Counted from the first letter of the stretch, positions 1 through 11,587 are shown. The stretch: 64,000 nucleotides of DNA from Primula veris (GCA_963682055.1 OY821740.1:46520795-46584794); one strand, 5' to 3'. Notes: a model not told the origin generated them from the sequence alone. Program-made: numbers and translations.

Positions 1-376
1 GAAAGGAATTGGGGGTTAATTCGAAATGCCCGGTTCTTCTTCTTAATATCTTCTCTTTCCATAACTTCTCATGATTTACGAGAAGCAATCTAGCTTTAGT
101 ATGTTATGGATACAAATAAATAAATAAAACTAAGGTCCAGATTATCTATTAATAAAAATTTAAACATATCATAACCAATTGTAAATATTGGTACATCTGC
201 ACATTTCACAATACGTGCAGCAAATATTTAACAAGGAAAATGGAAAAAATAAGTAAACAAGAACAGTTTATATGCAAAATAAAAACTCAGATTTTTACGA
301 TTGTCTCACATACACAAATCATTAACTTCCAATAGGATTGACATGCTAGCTGTAGTAACTATTACGGATATGACTA
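1..376. other. AT-rich spacer before the Copia element
   Basis: I see no gene, RNA or clear repeat here. It is AT-rich flanking DNA into which the downstream retrotransposon inserted. The last bases before the element, TAAAA (377-381), are the left target-site duplication. Confidence 0.6.
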
Positions 377-783
377 TAAAATGTTGGAAAAACATGTGAA
401 AAACATGGGTGTTTCCGAATGGTCACTGGACCAACTTCGAGTCATTATTTCGTGTAACAGCGCTGAGTTGTTTATACCGTACTCAATGTGGTTGAATAGC
501 CCGTGTGACGAGCTTCGTAACGGTATATCACATGACCTATTCGGAGAATGGGTGTGAATACAAAGTGGCTTCAAAGTTGGTACCTCGGAAGCTCAAATCT
601 GGAAAAAAAAAATCTGGAAAAAACGAAATGGTTAATGAGAAAACCATTTAGAATAATCCCATATTGAAAGATTAAGAGTTAATCTTACAATATATATACC
701 ATACCAACCCATGTAGTTATTAAACTAACATGTCCACATACACCTAAGAGTATTAGTGTGTACCACACACGCGCGCTCGCACG

Positions 784-870
784 TGTCTCGGGTCTCGGGT
801 CTCGGGTCTCGGGCGCGGGCGCGGGCTTGGGATTTGGGATTTGGGGTCTTGGGTCTTGGGTCTTGGGTCC
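784..870 (+). repeat. G-rich minisatellite in the 5' LTR
   Basis: Short tandem units of the types GGGTCTC, GGGCGC, GGGATTT and GGGTCTT follow one another. The corresponding tract in the 3' LTR (about 7508-7652) is roughly 50 bp longer and also contains GGGCTT and GGGCAC units. The frames open on the other strand across it (proline/arginine-rich) are low-complexity shadows. Confidence 0.85.
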
Positions 871-1048
871 AAACCCGAATAGGGAGTTTTGTATAAAATA
901 CAAAAGGAGTACCTAGAGTTTCCAGCAAGAGAAACGTCAGCAATGAATGAGATTAAATGCTGCGGTTTCAGAATTAAATTGAGCGGATTCTGTGGGTGTA
1001 ACTCCCGGAATTAATTACCACAATTATGGCTGCGGTTTCTATAGAGCC

Positions 1049-1056
1049 TATAAAAG
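1049..1056 (+). promoter_or_regulatory. LTR promoter TATA box (5' LTR)
   Basis: TATAAAAG lies in the context GCCTATAAAAGGCAG, a textbook plant TATA box, followed by a CT-rich stretch where transcription of the retrotransposon RNA would start. The same motif is in the 3' LTR at 7825-7832. Confidence 0.75.
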
Positions 1057-1465
1057 GCAGCCCTCCCCCTCTCATTTGAACACACAACTCACAGCATTAG
1101 CATACACTTAGTGAGAGAGAACCGCACCACCAACAGCTCGACCTGTGGTTCGGTGCCGGTTTCCATACGAGCCACTCTGAGATAGAAATTGTACCTTGGG
1201 AACAAAGTCCCGAAACCAGAAACCTTTAAAGGTGGTTCGGGAAATATTGTTTAAGGGAAACTGCTCAGCAGTTGCCTCTTCTTTTACTTTCTGTTATTTA
1301 TTTTTCAGTCTTTTACTTTCTGTCCATTTCATTTCAGTACCGTTTCATTTATGTAATTTACTTTCCTGTACTGTTTCTTTTCTGTATTTACATTTCAGTA
1401 CTGTTTACTTTCAGTCTTTCGATTCTGTTATTTACTTTTCAGTTCTGTAATTTCCAGTATTTACA

Positions 1466-1740
1466 AAAACCAGTCCGGCAGTTTTTTATTTGTTAAAAAC
1501 CAGTCCGGCAGTTTTTTATGCTTTAAAACCAGTCCAGTTTGTTTTGTTCAAAACCAGTCCGGCAGTTTGTTTAAAACCAGTCCGGCAGTTTGTTAAAACC
1601 AGTCCGGCAGTTTTGTTTAAAACCAGTCCGGCAGTTTGTTTAAAACCAGTCCGGCAGTTTGTTAAAACCAGTCCGGCAGTTTCTGTAAAACCAGTCCGGC
1701 ATTTTCTTTAAAACAGTCCGGCAGTTTCTTTATTTCAGTC
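1466..1740 (+). repeat. CCAGTCCGGCAG tandem array in the 5' LTR
   Basis: About 12 units of roughly 20-30 bp, each with the core AAACCAGTCCGGCAGTTT separated by T-rich spacers. Units near both ends are degenerate. The 3' LTR has one unit fewer at the start of the array (8243-8492). The array lies in the transcribed (R/U5) part of the LTR, so it would be present in the element's RNA. Confidence 0.9.
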
Positions 1741-1884
1741 CATCAGTTTTATTTATTTGTTGAGTCAGGAATTGTAATTCATATTCCAATTGTGAGAAAT
1801 AAAATTGTTTATTTACTTTGCGTTCTTGTCTCTTTTATTTATTGTCCTTTCATTATTGTATTCGAAATAGTACCAAAACCAACA

Positions 1885-2233
1885 ATCTTAAACAATATCA
1901 TTTTTTGGTTTTTCTATTTTCGAAATAAGAAAGGACTTTTCTTTTTTATTTTATTGTTGTTGACGTCTCGGTTTTTATTCTCGCAAAATCATTGCTAGTT
2001 TACTAGAAATTGAAATTTGCACATAGAATAAATCCGAATTGGTTTTAATCTTTTTATTCTAGAATACTATAAAGAATTCTTAGTGAAATCAAAAGTGATT
2101 TGATTTTCACGCTAGAATCTCTTTCATTGGTTTTTATTCTTTTGAAGCAATCTAATTAAGTTATAATTAGTATTTGCGATAAAGAATTTAGTTTTCTTGC
2201 GAGAAACTAAACGGTTTTATATTGTCATTTCAG
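1885..2233 (+). other. Retrotransposon 5' untranslated leader
   Basis: AT-rich leader between the 5' LTR and the gag ATG. A primer-binding site would normally follow the LTR directly, but I do not see the usual TGGTATCAGAGC initiator-Met type there. The leader ends in TTTCAG directly before the gag ATG at 2234, which looks like a splice acceptor but may be chance. Confidence 0.6.
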
Positions 2234-3304
2234 ATGACTAATGAGGATCAAATACCCACCGTTTCTTCGGAAAACGTGCAGGGCGCACTTGTGATTGGCA
2301 GTAGCCATAACAATGCGAGCGCTGCGAGTGGGGGGGCTCAGGCTCAGGCTGAGGCCGAAGCTGCTGCGGCAAAGGCTGCGGCCGACGCTGCTGCGGCAGA
2401 GGCTGATGCTATGGCTGCGGCTGCGGCCGCAGCACAGGCTGCTGCTAAGGCTGCGGCCAAGGCAGCGCTTGTGGCTGCAGCCAGGGCAAAGGGCAAGGCT
2501 CCGGCAACACCGGCGATGCCAATGTTGCCAACCTCTCAACTGGAGAGACCGAAAAAGTTTAGGGGCAACAACTTCAAACGTTGGCAGCAAAAGATGCTGT
2601 TTTATTTAACTGCCCTTAATCTGACCCGGTTTCTTAAGGAGTCTGCACCCGTCCTAAGCGAGGACGATGAGGACGTGCAGACGGTTTCGGCGGTGGAAGC
2701 GTGGAAACACGGCGACTACCTATGCCGGAACTACATCCTGTGTGCTCTGGATGACACTCTCTTCAGTGTATTCGAGCCCAAGGCTTCTGCAAAGGAGCTT
2801 TGGGAGTCTCTCGAACGAAAGTACAAAGTGAATAACGCTGGCGCAAAGAAATTTGTCGTCACGGACTTTCACGAGTACATGATGACTGATGGGAAGAGTG
2901 TTATCGAGCAGGTTGAGGAACTCCAACTCATATACCATAGGCTTGAGGTTGAAGGGCTAGTTATCAACGAACCTTTCCAAGTGGCATTAATGATTGAGAA
3001 ACTGCCACCTTCTTGGAAATAGTTTCAAAACTACCTGAAACACAAGCGAAAGGCTATGACCTTGGAGGGACTCATTGAGAGGCTCAATGTTGAGCAAAGC
3101 AACCGCCGATCCGGAAGGAAAGGCGGTGGCGGAGCAGGCAACGCGGTTGCCAAGGCCCATGTGGTTGAGGACGCTGTGTCTAAGCGGAAACGCTTTGACA
3201 GCGGAGTCGGTGCCTCTCTCAAGAAGAAATTCATGGGAGACTGCTTTGTGTGCAACAAACCGGGCCATCGTGCCGCGGATTGTAAGATGCCCACCGACAA
3301 GCCC

Positions 3305-3335
<31 letters not shown>
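2234..3335 (+). pseudogene. gag: Copia gag, with premature stop
   Basis: Nucleocapsid/structural polyprotein. The ATG at 2234 is chosen because the upstream in-frame codon at 2222 is TTG. The N-terminus is strongly alanine-rich (about residues 25-90). It is followed by the UBN2-type gag core starting at KKFRGNNFKRWQQKM, then the zinc knuckle CFVCNKPGHRAADC (CX2CX4HX4C, around 3243-3285). A TAG at 3020-3022 interrupts the frame just after PPSWK; the same frame resumes directly and continues to the zinc knuckle. A run of 29 C residues (3307-3335) then shifts the frame relative to pol. The stop looks like a mutation rather than a programmed signal, but readthrough cannot be excluded. Confidence 0.85.
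3307..3335 (+). repeat. 29-base poly-C run at the gag-pol junction
   Basis: A homopolymer of 29 C residues encodes the proline stretch after the zinc knuckle. Gag is read in one frame before it and protease/integrase in another after it, so the present length is out of register with a continuous gag-pol frame. Such a tract is prone to slippage in replication, reverse transcription and sequencing. Confidence 0.9.
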
Positions 3336-3337
<2 letters not shown>

Positions 3338-3387
3338 AGAGGAAGTTCCAAGGGAAAGGGAGGAAGAGGGCACCTGCTCAAGCTAAT

Positions 3388-6300
3388 GTGGCTGAGGGAG
3401 AAGATGATGCTGGACAGGACTATATGCACCTGAGTGCTGTGGTCTCGGAAGTGAACCTGGTGGGGAGCAACCCAAAGGAATGGTGGCTGGACACAGGCGC
3501 CACTAGTCACATATGTGCTAGCAAATGGATGTTCAAGACCTATACGGCCGTGGACAATGAGAGCTGCTTCATGGGGAACTCGGCTACTTCCAGGGTGGAA
3601 GGAAAAGAAACCGTGCTGCTGAAGATGACATCGGGAAAGGAGCTCACACTGAATGGCGTGCTCCATGTGCCGGAAATTCGCAAGAATCTGGTTTCCGGGT
3701 CCGTGATGGTGAACAAAGGATTTAAACTTGTATTTGAATCTGCAAAAATTGTAATCACTTTAAACGGAATGTATGTAGGCCGTGGCTATATGACCAACGG
3801 CATGTTTAAATTAAATGTTGGTACTCCGGCTCCTAAAGCCGAGTTAGCTATTGAGGGTACTAAGGCTGAGGCCAGTACCAAGAATAATGTAATCGTGAAT
3901 GTTGCCCAAGTGGCCAATAAAACTTCGTTTGCTTATTCTTGCGATTCATTTAATTTATGGCATGGTAGATTAGGTCATGTGAATGCTAATTCTATGAAGA
4001 AATTAATATCACTGAATCTACTACCTAATTTTGTATTTGATAAACAACATAAATGTGAGGTTTGTGTTGAAGCAAAATTAACCAAGTCTTCGTATCAACA
4101 TATTGAACGAAGTACTGAACCTCTCGGTCTAATACACACGGATGTATGCGACTTAAAGTTTATACAAATGCGAGGAGGGAAAAAGTATTTCATCACGTTT
4201 ATAGATGATTGTACTAGATACTGCTATGTCTACTTAATGAGAAGTAAAGACGAAGCGGTAGAGAAATTCGCTCTTTATAAGACCGAAGTAGAGAATCAAC
4301 TCAATAAAAAGATTAAAATGTTGAGGAGTGATAGAGGCGGTGAATACGAAGCACCGTTTGCGCAGATATGCGCAGAAAATGGCATTATACATCAAACGAC
4401 AGCCCCATACTCTCCGGAGCAGAATGGGGTTGCCGAGCGTAAGAATAGGACGCTCAAGGAAATGATGAATGCTATGTTAATAAGTTCTGGGTTACCCCAG
4501 AACATGTGGGGGGAAGCGCTGCTTTCCGCCAACTATGTATTGAACAAGCTACCACATAAGAAACGTGATAAACCACCTTATGAACTATGGAAAGGCCATA
4601 GGCCGAGCTATAAATTCTTAAGGGTTTGGGGTTGTCTCGCGAAGGTCCTTGTCTCGCTTCCTAAAAGAACGAGAATAGGGCCAAAGACGGTAGACTGTGT
4701 GTTCATAGGATATGCACAAAACAGTAGTGCTTATCGTTTTCTCGTGTACAAGTCGGATAATCCCGATGTGCATGCAGATACTATCATCGAAGCTCGAGAA
4801 GCTTCTTTCTTCGAGGAGATCTTTCCCCGCAAGTCTTCCGTAACTGTAGAGACTGAGGAGTCAAACAGTGAGGAAAATGTGGGGGCAAGTGAACCGTTGG
4901 AGGAAGAAGAAGAAGAGCCTCGACGTAGTAAAAGGGCTAGAAAGGAAACGACTTTCGGTCCAGATTTTGTAACCTTCATGATAGAAGGCGAACCGGCGAC
5001 ATTCAAACAAGCAATGTCATCCCCGGAAGCCCAATATTGGGAGGAAGCGATCAACAATGAGGTTGAATCGATATTACAAAATCACACTTGGGAACTAGTG
5101 GATCTACCACCCGGGTGTAAGCCACTAGGACACAAGTGGATCTTCAAGAGGAAGAGAAAGCTCGATGGAACAATCGAGAAATACAAGGCTAGGCTTGTAG
5201 TGAAAGGTTTTAGACAAACCGAAGGTGTCGACTATTTCGACACCTATGCTCCTGTCTCCAGGAAGACGTCAATCCGGATAGTCATTGCTCTCGCAGCACT
5301 GTTCGATCTGGAAATACATAAAATGGATGTTAAAACGGCGTTCTTGAATGGTGAGTTGGAAGAGGAAATTTACATGGAACAACCGGAAGGGTTTGTGGTT
5401 CCAGGTAAAGCTCACAAGGTGTGTAAACTTGTGAAGTCCTTGTATGGACTTAAACAAGCACCTAAACAATGGCACAAAAAATTTGATAGAGTGATGCTAT
5501 CAAACGGTTTTCGGATAAACGAATGTGACAAATGCGTCTACGTAAAAGGAAATGAAAAGGACTACGTGATAGTCTGCCTCTACGTAGATGACATGATTAT
5601 AATAGGGAGTATTGATAACATCAACTCCACTAAGAAAATGTTGTCACAAAAATTCGAGATGAAAGACTTGGGTGTCGCTGATGTTATACTTGGTATGAAA
5701 ATTACCAAGACATCAGACGGATATGCGCTATCTCAAACTCACTATGTCAGACAGATGCTTGACAAATTTGATAAAGATAGTAGAGCTACATCCAGAACTC
5801 CGATAGAGATCTCAACCACCCTGAAAAAGAATTTTGGGGAGAGTGTGAGACAATTGGAATACTCTCGAATAATAGGCAGTCTGATGTACGTCATGAACTG
5901 TACTAGACCAGACATAGCCAACTCAGTGAGTAGACTGAGTAGGTACACCAGTAATCCCAATGAGGAACACTGGAAGGCCATCATGAGACTTCTCAGATAC
6001 ATGATATACACAGCAGACCGAGGGTTGCATTATACCAGATATCCAGCTGTACTGGAAGGGTATTCTGATGCAAACTGGATCTCGGATTCCAACAGTACAC
6101 GATCCACTAGCGGATATGTGTTCGTGATGGGAGGAGCAGCTGTCTCATGGAGATCATCCAAGCAGACGTGCATAGCTAGATCAATTATGGAATCTGAGTT
6201 CATAGCGTTGGATCTAGCAACAGAAGAGGCTGATTGGCTGAGAAGCTTTCTGGAAGGAATTCCAATGTGGCCGAAACCTGTCCCAGCAATAAGCATGCAC

Positions 6301-6633
6301 TGCGATAGTCAGTCGGCTATTGGACGGGCGCAGGATCATATGTATAATGGAAAGTCCCGACATATTCGTCGGAGACATAAATCCGTAAGAGAATTGTTAG
6401 CTAACGGTGTGGTGTCCTTAGATTTTGTGAGATCTAAAGACAATATAGCTGATCCATTTACAAAAGGCTTGACTCGGGTAGGAGTTGAAGTTTCATCGAG
6501 GGGAATGGGGTTGAAGCCCATTAAACTGGAAACCTCCTCAGAGGCAACCCAACCCGAACTGGATTCTCCAGCGTCAGGTTCAACGGGAAAACCGAACTGT
6601 GGGGGTGACCGAACAAAGCACTCGGGAACTTAA
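3388..6633 (+). CDS. pol: Copia pol: protease, integrase, RT, RNase H
   Basis: 1081 codons open from the first ATG. The frame is also open upstream to the poly-C run, so the true polyprotein start is probably in gag. Protease: [12 protein letters not shown], catalytic Asp at residue 35. Integrase: GAG-pre-integrase HGRLGHVN with paired cysteines KCEVC, then the catalytic core [16 protein letters not shown] and [12 protein letters not shown]. Reverse transcriptase: [43 protein letters not shown] and YVDDM at 5581-5595. RNase [25 protein letters not shown] and [10 protein letters not shown], ending near DPFTKG. All key motifs are present and the frame has no stop, so enzymatic function may survive. 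It ends with a non-conserved tail of about 50 residues. Confidence 0.95.
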   Translation: MAEGEDDAGQDYMHLSAVVSEVNLVGSNPKEWWLDTGATSHICASKWMFKTYTAVDNESCFMGNSATSRVEGKETVLLKMTSGKELTLNGVLHVPEIRKNLVSGSVMVNKGFKLVFESAKIVITLNGMYVGRGYMTNGMFKLNVGTPAPKAELAIEGTKAEASTKNNVIVNVAQVANKTSFAYSCDSFNLWHGRLGHVNANSMKKLISLNLLPNFVFDKQHKCEVCVEAKLTKSSYQHIERSTEPLGLIHTDVCDLKFIQMRGGKKYFITFIDDCTRYCYVYLMRSKDEAVEKFALYKTEVENQLNKKIKMLRSDRGGEYEAPFAQICAENGIIHQTTAPYSPEQNGVAERKNRTLKEMMNAMLISSGLPQNMWGEALLSANYVLNKLPHKKRDKPPYELWKGHRPSYKFLRVWGCLAKVLVSLPKRTRIGPKTVDCVFIGYAQNSSAYRFLVYKSDNPDVHADTIIEAREASFFEEIFPRKSSVTVETEESNSEENVGASEPLEEEEEEPRRSKRARKETTFGPDFVTFMIEGEPATFKQAMSSPEAQYWEEAINNEVESILQNHTWELVDLPPGCKPLGHKWIFKRKRKLDGTIEKYKARLVVKGFRQTEGVDYFDTYAPVSRKTSIRIVIALAALFDLEIHKMDVKTAFLNGELEEEIYMEQPEGFVVPGKAHKVCKLVKSLYGLKQAPKQWHKKFDRVMLSNGFRINECDKCVYVKGNEKDYVIVCLYVDDMIIIGSIDNINSTKKMLSQKFEMKDLGVADVILGMKITKTSDGYALSQTHYVRQMLDKFDKDSRATSRTPIEISTTLKKNFGESVRQLEYSRIIGSLMYVMNCTRPDIANSVSRLSRYTSNPNEEHWKAIMRLLRYMIYTADRGLHYTRYPAVLEGYSDANWISDSNSTRSTSGYVFVMGGAAVSWRSSKQTCIARSIMESEFIALDLATEEADWLRSFLEGIPMWPKPVPAISMHCDSQSAIGRAQDHMYNGKSRHIRRRHKSVRELLANGVVSLDFVRSKDNIADPFTKGLTRVGVEVSSRGMGLKPIKLETSSEATQPELDSPASGSTGKPNCGGDRTKHSGT

Positions 6634-7110
6634 GTTCCCAGCCCATTTCTAGGATGAAAGAGTGATAGACCTAGACCATCTTAAGGGTGAGCATGAGGCT
6701 CTTAATGAAAACAAGTATCTCGAAGGTCGAGAGGGGTGAGTCAGGACACCCTTGACTTGAAATCACCTATGACGAGTGTGTATGGCCGATACTATGTGAT
6801 GAGCCATGGGCTAAATCACTAGAGCACTCGGTTGAACTTTGCCAAGGCAGTCCACGGCCAAATATGGACAACAACCAAAGGGCTTAGTAAGTGGTGTAGA
6901 GGGGACACTGTGTGCGCATTACTCTGGTATGCACAAACGCTAAAGGGTTCAAGGCTTAAAAGCTATCCAATAGTAGCATATCAGATTTTACGTCACTACG
7001 GCAGGTTCAAGGCGCGCGCTACCTGTCCTTATGCAGTGAACTCTTGCGGTTTTCTCTCGTATGCATTTAGGAGCATTTTATTTTCAGCCAATTGCATTCA
7101 TGTGGGGGAT
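6634..7110 (+). other. Retrotransposon 3' untranslated region and polypurine tract
   Basis: Non-coding stretch between pol and the 3' LTR. It ends in TGTGGGGGAT (7101-7110) directly before the LTR's TGTTG, the expected polypurine tract that primes plus-strand DNA synthesis. The 94-codon open frame at 6832-7116 has no recognisable homology. Confidence 0.75.
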
Positions 7111-8630
7111 TGTTGAAAAAACATGTGAAAAACATGGGTGTTTCCGAATGGTCACTGGACCAACTTCGAGTCATTATTTCATGTAACAGCGCTGAGTTGT
7201 TTATACCGTACTCAACGTGGTTGAGTAGCCCGTGTGACGAGCTTCGTAACGGTATATCACATGACCTATTCGGAGAATGGGTGTGAATACAAAGTGGCTT
7301 CAAAGTTGGTACCTCGGAAGCTCAAATCTGGAAAAAAAAAATCTGGAAAAAACGAAATGGTTAATGAGAAAACCATTTAGAATAATCACATATTGGAAGA
7401 TTAAGAGTTAATCTTACAATATATATACCATACCAACCCATGTAGTTATTAAACTAACATGTCCACATACACCTAAGAGTATTAGTGTGTACCACACACG
7501 CGCGCTCGCTCGTGTCTCGTGTCTCGGGTCTCGGGCTCGGGCACGGGCACGGGCGTGGGCGTGGGCTTGGGCTTGGGCTTGGGCTTGGGATTTGGGATTT
7601 GGGGAATGTCTCGGGTCTCGGGTCTTGGGTCTTGGGTCTTGGGTCCAAACCCGAATAGGGAGTTTTGTATAAAATACAAAAGGAGTCCCTAGAGTTTCCA
7701 GCAAGAGAAACGTCAGCAATGAATGAGATTAAATGCTGCGGTTTCAGAATTAAATTGAGCGGATTCTGTGGGTGTAACTCCCGGAATTAATGACCACAAT
7801 TATGGCTGCGGTTTCTATAGAGCCTATAAAAGGCAGCCCTCCCCCTCTCATTTGAACACACAACTCACAGCATTAGCATACACTTAGTGAGAGAGAACCG
7901 CACCACCAACAGCTCGACCTGTGGTTCGGTGCCGGTTTCCATACGAGCCACTCTGAGATAGAAGTTGTACCTTGGGAACAAAGTCCCGAAACCAGAAACC
8001 TTTAAAGGTGGTTCGAGAAATATTGTTTAAGGGAAACTGCTCAGCAGTTGCCTCTTCTTTTACTTTCTGTTATTTATTTTTCAGTCTTTTACTTTCTGTC
8101 CATTTCATTTCAGTACCGTTTCATTTATGTAATTTACTTTCCTGTACTGTTTCTTTTCTGTATTTACATTTCAGTACTGTTTACTTTCAGTCTTTCGATT
8201 CTGTTATTTACTTTTCAGTTCTGTAATTTCCAGTATTTACAAAAACCAGTCCGGCAGTTTTTTATGCTTTAAAACCAGTCCAGTTTGTTTTGTTCAAAAC
8301 CAGTCCGGCAGTTTGTTTAAAACCAGTCCGGCAGTTTGTTAAAACCAGTCCGGCAGTTTTGTTTAAAACCAGTCCGGCAGTTTGTTTAAAACCAGTCCGG
8401 CAGTTTGTTAAAACCAGTCCGGCAGTTTCTGTAAAACCAGTCCGGCAGTTTCTTTAAAACAGTCCGGCAGTTTCTTTATTTCAGTCCAGCAGTTTTATTT
8501 ATTTGTTGAGTCAGGAATTGTAATTCATATTCCAATTGTGAGAAATAAAATTGTTTATTTCCTTTGCGTTCCTGTCTCTTTTATTTATTGTACTTTCATT
8601 ATTGTATTCGAAATAGTAACAAAACCAACA
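7111..8630 (+). repeat. 3' LTR of the Copia element
   Basis: 1520 bp, matching 382-1884. It contains the TATA box at 7825-7832, the longer G-rich minisatellite (about 7508-7652) and the CCAGTCCGGCAG array (about 8243-8492). It ends CCAACA at 8630, followed by the duplication TAAAA (8631-8635). Confidence 0.95.
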
Positions 8631-8635
8631 TAAAA

Positions 8636-9932
8636 AAGTGTAATAGTAGTATGGTTTTTCTTGTTTAATATTCTCAATTATGAATTGAAAATGTCACGTG
8701 GAACATGTACCATATCATATTTATTAAGTAGATTCGCAAAATATTGTATATAAAAATACATTATCTTCAATTTGAAAAGGAAGAAAATATTATTTTGTCA
8801 CATTGAATGTACCCCACGCGTCCAAGGCGTTCAATCTCTTAGCTTAAGGATTAGGGCACCTTGATTGCCCCCACGATTGGGCATTGTCTTAGGCTAGGGG
8901 TCAATACACTTACAAAAAAGCCAAATTGCCCCTTTCTAAACAAATAAAAATAGTATTGAGTATATAGTGGAACATTAATTAATAGAAAAAAAAAGTTGCA
9001 AAATACGCAGGGTGTTTAAACTTTAAATTATCAACTCATTCTAACTTAGTAATTTAATTTATTTAAGTTGTAAAGTTAAAATAAAAGTTGGCAGTACAAA
9101 CTACGTACAAAGAGTGTGTAAATTTATAATATAGCTATTTAAGCTGTACTAAAACTTCAAATCGACATGGTAACATTGCGAGTGTGGTATGGTATTGGTA
9201 CGTTATTAAGGTGAAATAGTAGTTCTGCACTTGGTTAATTAGTTTATATATATGTAGGTGACGATCTCGGGGGAAATTGTCACTCAACAAAACTATGTAT
9301 ATAGATCGATGTCCACCATTAACTATTTAGTGGAACAACGTTCTAATTATTTAGCAATGTGGGTCACCTGAATCGATCGAATCATATAATTACTTAGTAT
9401 CATCAAATCGTGATCAGGGTTAGTTTACCTCAATATGAGCGGAATTGATATTAAAAAAAACTCTTAATAATTGCAACCTAGCCACTGAGAATGGTGTCGT
9501 AAAAACAGTACTTAAGAGGTTTACATACAGTAATAATGTGATTAGATGCATTTGCAGTAAAAAAATAAAATTACTCATTATAAATCCACAATTAGCACAC
9601 ATTCATATGACAACCGAATTCAATTCATAATTATCGAGTAAGCAATTCGAGACACACCAATAAAGTAAAACAAGGAACTGATCTTATGATCTGTACAAAA
9701 TACAGTTCTAAGTTCTAACGATAAATGATACATCACTGTCACATTTATTCAATTTCTAGAGATGTTGACCCTAAAATAAATACAATGTGAATAAGCCGCG
9801 TCACATAATCAAAACAAGGTACACATAGATGTGACTTTTAAGTTTTAATAATAAAAAGATAACCCTAATCATTTTCTACAATACTTTATTACATACTTTA
9901 TTTTGTTTACCAAAAATACTATTGGATAAGGT
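8636..9932. other. AT-rich intergenic spacer
   Basis: I see no gene. The short frames at 9420-9630 overlap on opposite strands and have no family features. This is the 3' flank of the DUF506 gene on the minus strand. Confidence 0.6.
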
Positions 9933-11137
9933 CTATCTTGTTCTAGTCGTCGTATTAAACCCCAAACCACCATTAATGGCGTTAAAACCTACACATCGAC
10001 TCTTAACACCAAAGCCTCCTTTCATATGCGATGAAAATATCGAAGAATTTGACGGAACGAAATTAACTGTCCTTTTATACAAACCGAACCATTTATTTTG
10101 CATAAACCGGTTTTTTCTCCAAGGAGGGAGACTCAGCCCTTGGCTCTTCAATGACCTTTTCGCCGAGTCGCTCATACCCTTAACAACTTGCTTTAACTCC
10201 TCTTTTGTGCCGATAAATATTCTGGGCAATGTCTTCAAAGCCACCTCGTAATGATCAGTTGGCCTCGCTATCTCGAACTCGCCTAAGAAGTCTATTTCGA
10301 TGAAGTACCGATTGGTCCTTGACGTGATTGAATCCGACAATTGACTGAAATTCATATAAATAAAATACTCCATTATTTCGTGCAAAGTATAATTAAAATA
10401 TCACTGGTGGTGTGACACTAAGATGTATAATAACAAGAAAAGAAATATACAAAAAACCAAGGTGTGGTATTTGAAATTACACTTTGCTACCTTATTAATT
10501 ATTAACTGGGTACCAAAGTTAATTTTAAAACATATTTTGGTCCCTAATGCCATTTTTCTGAAGATTAAGGTCCCTCATGCCTTGTTTTCAGTTTTCACAT
10601 TGCTAGAGCGCCATCCAAACATTATTTTTACAAAGCTATTGATATTATTTCTATTGTCATTACTCAATAGACTCATTACCTATGTACTTTTCTAGACGTG
10701 ACCACATCGATGAACTCGTGAGACCCTGCGGTGAGTCCACCGGAGCTCTCCCACCTCGTCTTGCAGATTGCAGCATCATAACCGGATTCCCTCAGGTATC
10801 CCATCACGTTGCGGCGCATTACCGATTTATCCAATTTCACACAACCGAAAATTTCCATAGCCTTATAAACATGAGCTAACAAAGAATTTCTAGATGGATC
10901 GTTTCTCATTATAACCGTCGGATGAACTATCTCTTCATCCTGATCAGAATTTGTTTCTTCTGTGTCGGATTCATAATCTAGCGATTCGCAGCCGAAGAGG
11001 AGAGAGAAGGCGAGGTCAGAGAGAGAAGGCGACTCGCCATGTTCGCTTCCGCTGCTCTCCGATCCTGTAACAATCATGGCCTTTGTTTTGTCGTTTAATG
11101 GACCACTAACATGTTTTGTTCTCACAAAAGGTGACAT
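9933..11137 (-). CDS. DUF506 family (plant PDDEXK-like) protein
   Basis: Two exons on the minus strand: 11137-10680 and 10344-9933, together 870 nt or 289 residues. The intron starts GTAATG at 10679 and ends TTTCAG at 10345; the split codon AG|T gives Ser. Exon 1 has an acidic/serine-rich N-terminus with LSDLAFSLLFG and later YLRESGYDAAICKTRWE and HEFIDVV. Exon 2 has YFIEIDFLGEFEIARPT, LPRIFIGTKEEL and SLPPWRKNRFMQNKW. These are the conserved blocks of the plant DUF506 family, where the D...E-I-D segments are thought to form a nuclease-like PDDEXK fold. Biochemical function is unknown; some Arabidopsis members affect root-hair growth. A TATA-like TTATAAA lies about 55-65 bp upstream of the ATG. 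The gene looks intact. Confidence 0.9.
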
Positions 11138-11587
11138 TTTTATTCTCAGGTGAAACTTGAAAGTAGCTTTGAGATGAATAAAAGTTTTCTTGGGGATTTA
11201 TAAAGTGGTCGAGGATGGGTTTAATAAAAGTATAATTCTTTGAAGCGAATATTCGGAAGAATAAGTGGATGAAATAATTTTGTTGAGCTATAGTTTCAAG
11301 TTGGTGTGTTAATAATTATTTTGGGTAAATAGGATATACGAGAGAGTATCCGAGTAAGAGAGCTTTAGATGAGATGGCATATCCCAGGACAAGATAGTTT
11401 ATTCTCCATAACTAGAAGCTGAGCACTACAGATTTATTTAGTCTTATATGCTATTATGTTCACCAGTTTATACACGTAATTTTGTGGATAAATATGGCTT
11501 ATAGAAATTTTCATAAAAAGGAAGATTAATTATTAAAAAAAGTCATTATAATTTATGAGTATCAATCGGTCATTATCAGCTCTATCA
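11138..11587. other. DUF506 promoter region and spacer
   Basis: Upstream region of the minus-strand DUF506 gene. On the minus strand a TATA-like motif occurs near 11192-11203. Otherwise AT-rich without recognisable genes. Confidence 0.45.

Larger units (their letters stand above)
382..1884 (+). repeat. 5' LTR of the Copia element
   Basis: This 1503-bp LTR runs from TGTTGG to CCAACA and matches 7111-8630. In the first 200 bp I count four differences between the LTRs, all transitions. Further differences are copy-number changes in a GGGTCTC/GGGTCTT-type minisatellite (about 784-870) and in an array of CCAGTCCGGCAG units (about 1466-1740). The U3 promoter TATA box is at 1049-1056. Confidence 0.95.
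382..8630 (+). mobile_element. Ty1/Copia LTR retrotransposon, full length
   Basis: The element is 8249 bp, bounded by two nearly identical LTRs that begin TGTTG and end CCAACA, and flanked by the duplication TAAAA at 377-381 and 8631-8635. In between lie a gag-like frame with a CCHC zinc knuckle and a pol frame ordered protease, integrase, reverse transcriptase, RNase H. Integrase before reverse transcriptase is the Copia order. A purine-rich tract sits just before the 3' LTR. High LTR similarity implies a fairly recent insertion. Gag carries a stop and the gag-pol join is out of frame, so this copy probably cannot make its own Gag but keeps an almost intact pol. The lineage within Copia is not assigned. 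Confidence 0.96.

Noticed and set aside
685..943. Minus-strand proline/arginine-rich frames in the 5' LTR (and 7414-7719 in the 3' LTR)
   Set aside because: They translate the G-rich minisatellite; unit length keeps frames open by chance.
2987..3666. Long minus-strand frames opposite gag-pol
   Set aside because: They are shadows of the coding strand; the glycine run is the reverse of the poly-C tract.
6832..7116. 94-codon frame after pol as an extra retroviral-type gene (env-like)
   Set aside because: No membrane or other domain signature; it lies in the 3' untranslated region and overlaps the LTR edge.
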